Source: Cordia subcordata (Eukaryota > Streptophyta > Magnoliopsida > Boraginales > Cordiaceae). Taken from it: a stretch of 64,000 nt of DNA. This document shows, in pieces, positions 56,201-64,000 of this stretch; within the stretch, counting starts at the first letter, position 1, and every line of letters begins with the position of its first letter. The translations under genes were made by a program, and so were the position numbers. Location of the stretch: NCBI GenBank assembly GCA_028554755.1, contig JAPTOF010000016.1:7043001-7107000 (forward strand), in the 5' to 3' direction. The notes below the pieces were generated by a model. That model was not told the origin of the DNA. It searched no databases and was given only the letters and a program-made list of their open reading frames with translations.

Positions 56201-56933
56201 TAGTAGACATGCAATATTGGAACAACAGATCTTGGACCCCCCTGGAAACAGAAAAATATCTATATATGCAACAAAAAGACTCTTAGAGAAAATCTTTGAA
56301 ATCAGAATCTAAGTGAACTATTCTTCATAAAATTTTTTCTTTGGACTGAAACTGAAACCCTAATTTTAAATCCTGGCTCCATCGCTGATCTCAAAGAGTC
56401 CAAAGAGGAAGTCAGTCCATCAGTTGTATTAGCAGCCTGTTTTGAAAGTCCAGGTAATTACAATAGAACTTGGCAACACTATAAGGCAAAACGTTTGATT
56501 GACCAAATAATGAAGAAGTATAACAGGTTATCATCACATGGTAAAAGATGTAACTGAAATTTCTGCAAAGTACCAATAAGAGCTAGAAGTTGAACCTCCA
56601 GTTCTCCTTTGGTTTGCAGCCAGAGGCAAGATATCCTATAAGATCTTCTTTCGTCAGCGGTTCAGCAGCAACAACAGCATCCTCGGTGGGAGGACTTGCA
56701 GCCACAATAACCCGATCACCCCTTCCGGATCCTATACCAGAGAGATTCATACATAGACTCCGTGTTGCCTTTGAGGAATCACATAAAGATAAACGCAGAC
56801 CAAAGCTAACTTCCTTAACTTTGGATGTTCCTACACTCTTCACTGTGTTACAGAAAACATTATATCCCGCTTGACATTGTAACATCCCATCTGGAATGCA
56901 GTATGAGGAACCTGTCTGTGACATCAGGGCCAT
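50237..56933 (-). CDS. GSH1: Glutamate-cysteine ligase, plastid type (15 coding exons, 526 aa)
   Basis: Makes gamma-glutamylcysteine from Glu, Cys and ATP, the limiting step of glutathione synthesis, in plastids. Exons in order: 56933-56596, 56127-55977, 55705-55598, 55357-55265, 54527-54444, 54283-54215, 54110-54040, 53949-53881, 52031-51938, 51831-51742, 51637-51557, 51411-51319, 50913-50833, 50717-50648 and 50325-50237. All are GT-AG, and the total is 527 codons including the stop. A Ser-rich transit peptide (about 1-75) precedes [20 protein letters not shown]. Plant-type motifs follow: [31 protein letters not shown]'s core, [35 protein letters not shown] and a C-terminal VFEELLY. Cysteines used for redox dimer control in plants appear present (for example in HQTCAEVN). 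Intron 8 is 1.85 kb and holds two MITE-like elements. The 5' UTR intron is listed separately. Confidence 0.96.
50930..51106. repeat. 90-bp near-perfect tandem duplication in GSH1 intron 12
   Basis: TATTAAGTTGCTCTCTCC begins both copies at 50931 and 51021. The following 86 or so bases are identical as far as I can read, so the duplication is recent. The unit starts about 17 nt from the exon 13 splice acceptor. Confidence 0.9.
52191..52312. mobile_element. Small MITE-like element in GSH1 intron 8 (about 120 bp)
   Basis: The left end AGCTTGTTTGGCT and right end AGCCAAACAGGCTC are inverted repeats. Internal GCTTATAAGC palindromes occur near both sides, so most of the element can fold back on itself. 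The exact boundary and target duplication are uncertain (TTA on the left, AGC on both sides). Confidence 0.6.
52877..53510. mobile_element. MITE-like element in GSH1 intron 8 (about 634 bp)
   Basis: TTA flanks both ends (52874-52876 and 53511-53513). The left terminus TGCTGTGTTTGTTAGGGTCTTA pairs imperfectly with the right terminus, whose complement reads TAGCCTGTTTGGAATAGTCTTA. The core (about 53060-53330) is almost pure A/T, and the flanks are rich in CTTATAAG-type palindromes. There is no coding capacity. Confidence 0.6.
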
Positions 56934-56942
56934 GCTTCTGGC

Positions 56943-57445
56943 CTGAGATATTAAACACGAAACTTAATTCAAGCTAAAAGTAATACCATAATTGCTAATA
57001 TCACTAAACACTATTCATCCAATAAAGTCCTTCAAGAAACAATACACATGAACTTTTTAGCATGAATAATTCCTCAAATGTAAACAAAAATGGTCAGCCT
57101 CAGAAACTTTTGGTTCTGTATGATAAAGATAGTAACTTGGTGAAGTGTGACCAAAGTATGAGCTGAAAAGCATTAAGCTTTTTCAACATTTTTAACGAGT
57201 ACAACTTCATATCCGATATTATTAAAAGTTAACAACATGCATTTGAATTCAGAAAGTAAAATGATTATTGAATAATTTTTTTCAAAAACAAAAAATACAC
57301 AAAAGTAAAATCACTTGACCATAAAAATGATAATAAAGAAAAGAATTAAGCTAGTGGGTCATGTGGAAACAGCAATAAAAATTGAATCTTGAATTGAAAA
57401 ATAAGAGCTAAATTCAAATTTTGATATATCTTCTATAATTAGTAC
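56943..57445 (-). other. Candidate GSH1 5' UTR intron
   Basis: On the minus strand, ACCTCAG|GTACTAATT at 57446/57445 is a good donor and AATATCTCAG|GCCAGAAGC at 56943/56942 a good acceptor, nine bases before the start codon. Splicing them joins a purine/pyrimidine dinucleotide-rich leader exon (about 57446-57600) to the first coding exon. Inferred from splice signals only. Confidence 0.6.
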
Positions 57446-57500
57446 CTGAGGTGTCAAAATAGATTGAAACTTGTTGAGTTTGAGTATGAATCTCTCTGGG

Positions 57501-57553
57501 TGACAGAGAGAGCAAGAGCGCGAGCGAGAGACAGAGAGAGAGAGAGAGGGAGA
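57501..57553. repeat. (GA)n-rich tract in the GSH1 leader
   Basis: GA-rich on the plus strand, CT-rich in the sense of the GSH1 transcript. It lies in the inferred untranslated first exon. Confidence 0.75.
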
Positions 57554-57689
57554 GTTGGTGAGCTGGAGGAGCTGCAGAGTAATCTTGGGCTGCGTCTTAG
57601 GTGTTTTTAAAACTTTTTTTTTTCTCTTTTCGCTGATTTCTTTATGTTAGGTAAATTATAGTGAACACGTCTGTTGTTTGTTGTTATCA

Positions 57690-57898
57690 GGGAATGTTTG
57701 GATTAATTTTTTTTAAGGAAAAATTAATTTTTTTTGTAAAAATTTACATTAAATTTGTAATAATTATTTGATTTAATTTTTAAAAAAATTAAAATTCTAA
57801 AAAAAACTCAAATACTACTTTTTTTTAAAAGTCAGAATTTTCAACTTTTTAAAAAAAATTATTAAAAAATACTTTAAAAAAAAAATCCAAACGGGGCC
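57690..57898. mobile_element. MITE family 1, copy F, upstream of GSH1 (209 bp)
   Basis: The left end GGGAATGTTTGGATTAA and right end ATCCAAACGGGGCC are imperfect inverted repeats. TTA follows on the right; the left flank is TCA, consistent with a mutated target duplication. It lies roughly 100-200 bp upstream of the inferred GSH1 transcription start. Confidence 0.65.
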
Positions 57899-57916
57899 TT
57901 AGGCTTTTTACAAATA

Positions 57917-58121
57917 GTTTGATTGGATTGACTTATTTTTTTTAAAAAAAACAAAGTTATATTAAATTTATAATAATTATTTAATTAATTTTTTAAAAAT
58001 TTAAAATTTTGAAAAAGTCCAAATATAACTTTTTTTTAAAAGTCAAAATTTTTGAGTTTTAAAAAAAATTAAAAAATTATTAAAAGAATACTTTTAAAAA
58101 AAAGTCAATCTAAACGGAACT
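57917..58121. mobile_element. MITE family 1, copy G, next to copy F
   Basis: The left end TAGTTTGATTGGATTGAC and right end AGTCAATCTAAACGGAAC pair imperfectly. The interior matches copy F closely in its order of A/T runs. The two copies are almost adjacent in the same orientation, so this may be a local duplication or a nested insertion. Confidence 0.55.
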
Positions 58122-58617
58122 AAACCAACCCCCACCCTATAATTTAGGAGTTTTATAGAGCTTAGTTGTTCCGGTAACACCCCTATCATAGCCCCTAAAA
58201 TTTAATGGCCTCTTTCGTTTTTTTCTTTTCCTCCATATTTAGGAATCCCTCATCCCACCCCCTTTCCTAACCTCCTAAATCTAATAATATTAAAAACAAA
58301 TTAAAAATTAATAAGTAATAATAATTAATTGATAATAAAATTGTAATATATATAATAACAAGTATAGATAACAAAAAAATTAAAAAGAATTTATTTTACA
58401 AAAATAATAGAGTAATATATGGATATGAGTTTTTTAAAATAGGGATGTTGGTGGAGTTAAATTAAAATAAGAGGTCTATAAAATAAGGGTTTCATTGAAA
58501 GTAGGGGAACTATTGGAGTGAAACTGATTAGGAGGTTCTTAAATGTAAAAAAAGAAAAAAATGAATCAAAACCTCTTAAATGTAGGGAAAAATATATGTA
58601 AGGTGTTGGAGATAGCC
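58122..58617. mobile_element. Degraded MITE family 2-like element
   Basis: The right end GTGTTGGAGATAGCC followed by TTA resembles the TTGGAGAAGGCT-TTA end of the 6.0-6.4 kb element. The interior TAATAATTAATTGATAATA-type stretch resembles the complement of that element's interior, and GCCCCTAAAATTTAA phrases recur. The left end is eroded and its position approximate. Confidence 0.45.
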
Positions 58618-60390
58618 TTAGGGTCATCAACTAAAATTGTGTATATATTGAAGACATATTATTGCAATTGGAATTTAACCATTGATACTCGGATTTTATA
58701 AAATTTTCAAAAATTACGCACGAAATGTTCTTGTCACAAAAGACGAACCTACTTTTTTCATATTTTTCTTCTTGTTTGGATTTTAACTTAGGTTAAAATA
58801 TTCACGACATGTTTAGGAGGAAAAAAGAAACGAAAGTATGAATCAAACTCGACTCTGTTGGGATTAGGAGATAACTCAAGCGATTAAGTCTTTTGCTCCT
58901 AAACATGAAGTCATGGGTTCAATTCTATGGGGTTGGGTTTAACCAAAAAAAAAAAAAAGAAGAAGAAGCTCAATTATGTTCAATCTGGACTTGATTGTTA
59001 TCGAGTAAATTTTGCGTTGATGGCAACCTCTGATTAATTATATAATTTCTAATTGAAAATCATATGTGTTTCACTCAAAAGTTTGTAAGTTTATTTCCAG
59101 GAAGAGAATATGATATCCAAAAAGTTATTTTCCGTGTGTTGGGAAGAGCATTAAAGTCGTAATGTGTATTCGCAGCTATAAATTTGTACAATTGATAACT
59201 TCTTTTTTTTTCTTTTGTTGTTTGATGAGTTTAATTATTTCTTCAAATAGATATGTTAAGAGGGGTCATCAAATAGATATGACAAATTAAAAGCGTAGTA
59301 AGCATGACTTTTCCCAAAGCAGTGAAAAGAATGATGACGCAAAGCTGGAGGGAATTTAATAATGATTCATTTTTAACATGGTCTCTTGCCATTTATTTTT
59401 TAAATATTGTGATTTACACGTTTAGCTTAGTCATAAAGCATACTTTTTTCCCCTTTCTTTTAGGTACTTAAGCTTCTTATTTTGCTATGTAAATTCAGCT
59501 TTTTCTGGAATCACTTTTGAGTCAGATGCTAAGATCAAGACAATCACAATAAATATTGCAAAATGTTGGTGGCACAAGGCATGTCTCCGAGGACATTAGG
59601 CATCTTAAACGCACCTCCAAGTGCAATACAACAGATTCGAGGAGTTAACAAAGAAAGTTACCAATAAACTAGTTAATTGAGTTATAAGGCACGTTGTCAC
59701 CGGTTTACATACGCGCGTGGAGGACTCGTACTCCACTCACATGATAGTCATTCCTCGTACAGTACTCATGTTCCGCTCACATGACATGACAGCTGTTTAG
59801 AACATATTCCTCGTAACATTACATCAATCAGAGTAAATACCAAATCAAAAACTACCATTGTCCACCGTTGCCGCAAAATCAAGAACAGCTACGAAAATAC
59901 AGAGAAACAAGGGCAAAAGAAGCATAGAAGCTGGTTTTTTGGCGCACAGAGGATACAAAATCTGATAGGGCATCCAAGTAAAACATAGAAAGTGAGAGCA
60001 ATGCTGTTTGTGCCCATCACAAGTTTTGTTCCTGCTGAACTAACCAAAATATTTTACCTTCCAACATGTTGCACTCCTGTAAATTGTGTCTAAACCGCTA
60101 GAGACTCCATCTTGCGCCAAAACTTTAACCAAACATGTGAAAAAGGAAGGAAGAACGAGAGACATGGTAACAGTAGAAGTCTGAAACCTTTTATTCATAT
60201 AATACAGATAATACATACATGATTTATAAATGGTAGTCCAATGTAGACTACGTTTTTACTATTTCTTTTCGTGATCTTGGTGTTTTCCTTCTTTTTTTCC
60301 CCTTCTATTTCTATTTTTATACACAGGATGGCCACTATCATTTACCAGTCAAGATTAGATCGAATGCAACACACTGTACATGGAGAGATG
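58618..60390. other. Spacer with SINE and PYRP2 3' flank
   Basis: AT-rich spacer with a tRNA-derived SINE at about 58866-58962. The last few hundred bases before 60391 are probably the 3' UTR of the PYRP2-like gene on the minus strand. No other gene is seen. Confidence 0.45.
58866..58962 (+). mobile_element. tRNA-derived SINE
   Basis: On the plus strand an A-box-like TAACTCAAGCGATTAAG is followed about 45 nt later by a B-box-like GGGTTCAATTC and then an A-rich tail (about 58943-58967). The head does not fold as an intact tRNA. This copy is not obviously the same subfamily as the one in AHL intron 3, although the overall plan is the same. Confidence 0.55.
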
Positions 60391-61536
60391 TTACCAAAAT
60401 CCATCATCGACGGGTACTGATGAAGGTCGGCATGGATCGTCTTCTGCCTCCACCTCCAACTCTTGGTCATCAGGACCAAATTCGGCTGACTCGATGTCCG
60501 CAAGATTCTTCAAGTCAACCACGGAGAGCTCGTCAAGGTGCTTGACAACCAAGTCAGCAGCACTTAATTCATAAACAGGATGCTTACTAGCAACAGCGAC
60601 ACACTTCATCCGAGCATCATGTGCTGCTTCCACTGTCTGATTCGAGTTCCCAAACACTATACACCGCTCAGGAATGAATTGAAGCAGCTGTGCTGCATAT
60701 AAAAACATCTCAGGATCTGGCTTCCCTCGATGAACATCTTCAGTTGCTACAATGACACTAAACACCCCTTCGATTCCAGTAGCTCCAATTGCAGTTTCAA
60801 GAGTTTTTCTAGGACGAGTAGACACCAAAGCCATCGGTATCTTGTAATGCATCAGAACATTAACAAACTCTTCTGAACCAGCTCGAAATCCATAAATCCC
60901 ACCCTGCAAAGCTTGATAAATCTCCTCCTTTCGGGTGGCCGTTCTCTTCAATTGAGCTGGATCTCTAGACCAGCAAAGAACTTCTGATATTGCTTGCTCA
61001 TTCTTCATTCCTTCAATTCTACGGAGAATCCAAGCAGGCGGTGGTGATTTTCCTTCTTCCTGAGAAAGAGCCAACCAGGCTTGTTTCTCCAAATCAGGAT
61101 TATCTTCAATCAGCACGCCTTCCCACTCAAATATAGCACCTAACCATCCACAGCCCATCCTTTCAAGTCGAAGCAAGGGATTATGGAGTGCAGGGTTATC
61201 AGCTTTATTTTTTGGCAGCCACGACGCTGGCTTCTGATCTACACCAGTACCAAACTGGTCTCTCAAATCCCTCCTTATTCGCTCCTCCTCTCTAAATGAA
61301 TATGACTCCTTTGTTAGTTCCATTGCCTGACCTTTTATTTTTCTATGAATCACTGGCAAATCAACTGGCAATCTTGACAAAGATGTTGGAGAAACAACCT
61401 TTTTACCAAGAAACTCTTTAGATGGAAGCAGCAAAAATTTCCCCACCTTCTGATTGCTTACAACATCTATACTACGATAGCCACCACATATCGGTCTGTG
61501 CCCCAGAAGGGATGCTGTAGCCATTGACTCCACCAT
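60391..61536 (-). CDS. PYRP2: HAD-superfamily protein, PYRP2-like, plastid (381 aa)
   Basis: Its Arabidopsis counterpart (PYRP2, At4g11570, from memory) is assigned as the plastid phosphatase that dephosphorylates 5-amino-6-(5-phosphoribitylamino)uracil in riboflavin synthesis. The first 60 or so residues are Ser/Lys-rich with few acids, consistent with a transit peptide. The HAD core spans about 130-350: motif I FEWEGVLIED (137-145), motif II ALVSTRP (Ser239/Thr240), motif III RGKPDPEMF (Lys272) and motif IV VFGNSNQTVEAA (296-299). The aspartates normally seen in motifs I and IV are Glu or absent, as I recall for the whole orthologous group. The acidic tail ends DDGFW. The CDS is intronless. 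The start is the first of two close Mets (codons 1 and 5). Confidence 0.85.
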   Translation of the reverse strand: MVESMATASLLGHRPICGGYRSIDVVSNQKVGKFLLLPSKEFLGKKVVSPTSLSRLPVDLPVIHRKIKGQAMELTKESYSFREEERIRRDLRDQFGTGVDQKPASWLPKNKADNPALHNPLLRLERMGCGWLGAIFEWEGVLIEDNPDLEKQAWLALSQEEGKSPPPAWILRRIEGMKNEQAISEVLCWSRDPAQLKRTATRKEEIYQALQGGIYGFRAGSEEFVNVLMHYKIPMALVSTRPRKTLETAIGATGIEGVFSVIVATEDVHRGKPDPEMFLYAAQLLQFIPERCIVFGNSNQTVEAAHDARMKCVAVASKHPVYELSAADLVVKHLDELSVVDLKNLADIESAEFGPDDQELEVEAEDDPCRPSSVPVDDGFW

Positions 61537-62779
61537 TTTTCACCAACCAGCAACAACTTGTACCCCCAAGAAAACACACCCCACTTAAATTCTCAACAGA
61601 ACCCTTGATAGGAAAAAACTACTTTCCGCTTCAGAAGCTTTCTTTTAAGCACAAGACGTCTAATTATTATTTTCACCTTCAAAATCCACCAAGACTAAAG
61701 CTGTCCTCCAAACCAACAACACACACCACAAACTTACTATCAACAAACTTAAGAGCAACCTATGCAGAAAGCTCTGATACTTCAACTCTTTAAAAACAAC
61801 TTCCTAATATAACACAATCAACAATATATTCCCAAGTTTCTACAAGCTAAAAGCTACCTCACAACTCCTTCCCACCCCCCCCCCCACCCCCTAAATCAGA
61901 AACTATTATAAACAACCACAAAGACTGAGCAAAAATAAAAAGTACAATAATAAAACAAAATTAAAGATCCTAACTTTAACTAACACTCATCAAAATAGCG
62001 CCATTATTACACAATATAACACTATTTTATGCATAACCAATCAACTTAAACACAACAATTACCACATTAAACAAGCTTAACACCCGTAAATATTCAAAAC
62101 TAAATAAAAAGATTGGATTTTTAGACAAACCCACAGAAAATTAAGCTAAAGAAACATGCAAAACACAGTAAAAACCAGAATTTTTGTGGGCAATAAAGCT
62201 AAAAATCCAATCCTTTTTCTCGTGTGATTATGTATTTACAAAGAGAGAGATGAAGAGGACCAAGGCGATTGAACCAAGCTTGTGTGTTGCGGAAAGCAAT
62301 TTTCCAAAACAATTTGTAGGGGAGATTAGATTGGATATTTTTGGGTGTTTATGTGGTTTATACTCGATGGATTTGATTCATTCTTGCGGTGGTTATTGGA
62401 CGGTTTTGCCCCTGAGCAGTGAGCAAAAATTGCCACGTGGTCATCTTCTTACGGTGGTTATTTGGGGACATCACTTTAGTGAACCCACTAGTTACTATTC
62501 AGAATTTTTCTTTTTCCTTTTTTTTTGGGTTCTAAAACTCGACCAAAGGAAAAAAAATGCGTTCTTAATTTTTTTATTTTGCGGGCAAAGAAGAGGAAGT
62601 TTTGTTTTGATCAAATGTACAAGTACAAGAAATATACGTAAAAAAGAAAAATTTTAGCCAATAATGTTTTCAAGTTTTCACCTTCTACTAAGGGTAACAT
62701 TTAAGCGAGTCGGAAAAACTTTCTACTACAAACAATTTTAACTCTAATATTATTAAAAATAGCAAGAAAGATGCATTCT
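61537..62779. other. PYRP2 leader and promoter region
   Basis: Upstream of the minus-strand PYRP2-like gene, with poly-C (about 61869-61885) and AC-rich sequence. A CCACGTGG G-box lies at 62432-62439. Plus-strand open frames at 61524-61793 and 62184-62657 show no domains and probably arise by chance from leader and promoter sequence. Confidence 0.4.
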
Positions 62780-64000
62780 TCTATTTTGGCTTGAAGGTTG
62801 AAGATCCGATTGTTTCTTTCAAACCAAAGATGATATATGGTAGCTCCAAAAAAACCCTTCAAAAGAGTAGTGTAGAAAGGGACAAGTAGTCGGTGATATC
62901 ATTCCAACTAACAAGTCTCTCTGGAATCAAAGTGAGATGAAGACCTTTTCTCCAAATCCTTCTAATGAAACTACATTCAAAGAAAAGATGATCATGTGTT
63001 TCACAACCCAAACTACAAAAGTTACAAAGAAGATTGACATAGATACCCCAAGAGAGCATTCTGTATTTTGTGAAGCAAGCTAGGCAATAAGGCCATGTTT
63101 TGGATTATAACCCTTGTACCAAATCAAATTATGCCCAAGGAAGGGATTGCCTTTGATTCGAATATGCTCCCAAGTGTTCTTGAAGGAAAAATCACCATTT
63201 GAGGAGAGATTCCAAATGTATCAATCATCAACATTATCTGGAAGAGAGAAGTTTGGAACACTCACTTGTTGAAGATGTAATAACTAATTCCAAATTCCAT
63301 TGTGATGGACAAAAGAGACTTTTGCATTAATTGGTGGATATGGCAAGAATGGACACTAATGTTCTTCCAGAAGACCCTCAAGATGCCAAGAGTCAAGCCA
63401 AAAGGACATGCTATTTCCATCACCGATATGGTGAGTGATGTGCTATCTAGCAATGTTTCAAGCATTAAAAATCATTTTAAAGACCTAACTGGCATCATTA
63501 GGGCATGTCATTGTCCAAATAGAGTTATTATTTACATAGTTCCCAAAGATCCATTTGCTCCAAAAAAGAGTCCCTTTAGGAATACATCCTCCAAAAAGAT
63601 TTTAAAATGAAGGTAAGATTGACCTTTTCAAGCTTCCGAATTCCAAGTCCCCCTTCAAAAAGAGGGAAACAAACTTTTTTCCAAGCAACATTTCGCCCCA
63701 TACCTTTCTAAAGACACGCTTTAAATTTAGCTTCAATGCAAGCAATAATACCTTTGCGAAGAAGAATGACACTTGTCCGATAAGCACAAATTTGGATGAG
63801 TGTAGATTTGATGAGGAGGAGTCTACCCACAAAAGAGAGCCATTGATTTGTCCATCAATCAAGTTTATTTTCAATTTTCTCCAAAAGAGGAAGGCAATAC
63901 GATTTTCGAAGTTTTCTTGAAACAAGAGGGATGCCCAAATAAAGGATAGGGAGTTTACCTCCTTGGAAGCCTACTTTTTCAATGATGAAGCTCTTTAAAT
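62780..64000 (-). pseudogene. Broken non-LTR retrotransposon (RT C-terminal part), truncated by the window edge
   Basis: Minus-strand translation. Near 63925-63602 the segment runs IPSLFQENFENRIAF, LIDGQINGSLLWVDS, VWGEMLLGKKFVSLF and LKGDLEFGSLKRSI, recognisable as the region after the reverse transcriptase fingers and thumb of plant LINEs. At 63059-62859 lies the RT zinc-binding domain with LLCNFCSLGCETHDHLFFEC and FIRRIW. Frame changes separate the blocks, so it is non-functional. The 5' part lies beyond 64000. It is in the opposite orientation to the 30-31 kb fragment. Confidence 0.75.

Noticed and set aside
62184..62657. 157-codon plus-strand frame upstream of PYRP2
   Set aside because: No domain, Phe/Lys-rich low-complexity tail from T- and A-rich DNA, and it lies in the divergent promoter or leader of the minus-strand gene.

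Overview
This is about 64 kb of nuclear DNA from a flowering plant, almost certainly a eudicot. The evidence is AT-rich intergenic DNA, short GT-AG introns with typical plant splice sites, a plant nuclear tRNA-Cys, plant-only families (BSK, AHL, QUIRKY/FTIP-type MCTP, plastid-type GSH1) and MITE, SINE, LTR and LINE debris. No species is claimed. I rebuilt exon structures by hand from splice sites, reading-frame phase and remembered family sequences. All five multi-exon models close into full-length open frames.

Layout: (1) 1.5-4.7 kb, minus, theta-class glutathione S-transferase, 7 exons, 250 aa, ending in the peroxisomal tripeptide SKM. (2) 11.3-14.3 kb, plus, intronless MCTP with four C2 domains. 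(3) 15.3-17.3 kb, plus, intronless GT47 exostosin-type glycosyltransferase with an unusual repeated stem. (4) 19.4-22.4 kb, plus, glutathione peroxidase, 6 exons, 169 aa. (5) 23.1-27.3 kb, minus, AT-hook AHL DNA-binding protein, 5 exons, 350 aa. (6) 30-31 kb, plus, broken non-LTR retrotransposon. (7) 33.4-41.6 kb, plus, BSK receptor-like cytoplasmic kinase, 10 exons, 486 aa, with a 3.04 kb solo LTR in one intron. (8) 42.8-42.9 kb, minus, tRNA-Cys(GCA). (9) 46.0-46.8 kb, minus, RING-H2 protein, 259 aa. (10) 50.2-56.9 kb, minus, plastid glutamate-cysteine ligase GSH1, 15 coding exons, 526 aa. (11) 60.4-61.5 kb, minus, HAD-family protein like Arabidopsis PYRP2, 381 aa. (12) 62.8-64 kb, minus, a second non-LTR fragment cut by the window edge.

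Three genes concern glutathione or thiol-peroxide chemistry: GST theta, GPX and GSH1. As I recall Arabidopsis locus numbers, the gene content interleaves two Arabidopsis neighbourhoods, At4g11570-At4g11610 and At5g41210-At5g41260, which suggests an ancestral gene order later split by duplication and gene loss. I see no operon-like or biosynthetic-cluster system and nothing that clearly amounts to an undescribed system. The items most worth a second look are: an 83-bp intronic duplication that copies a splice acceptor in GPX; a three-fold 53-residue repeat in the GT47 stem; a shared-terminus MITE family with TTA/TAA target duplications, with members abutting the GSH1 promoter and lying 44 nt from an AHL splice acceptor; a solo LTR with perfect 5-bp target duplications; and degenerate catalytic motifs in the PYRP2-like protein.
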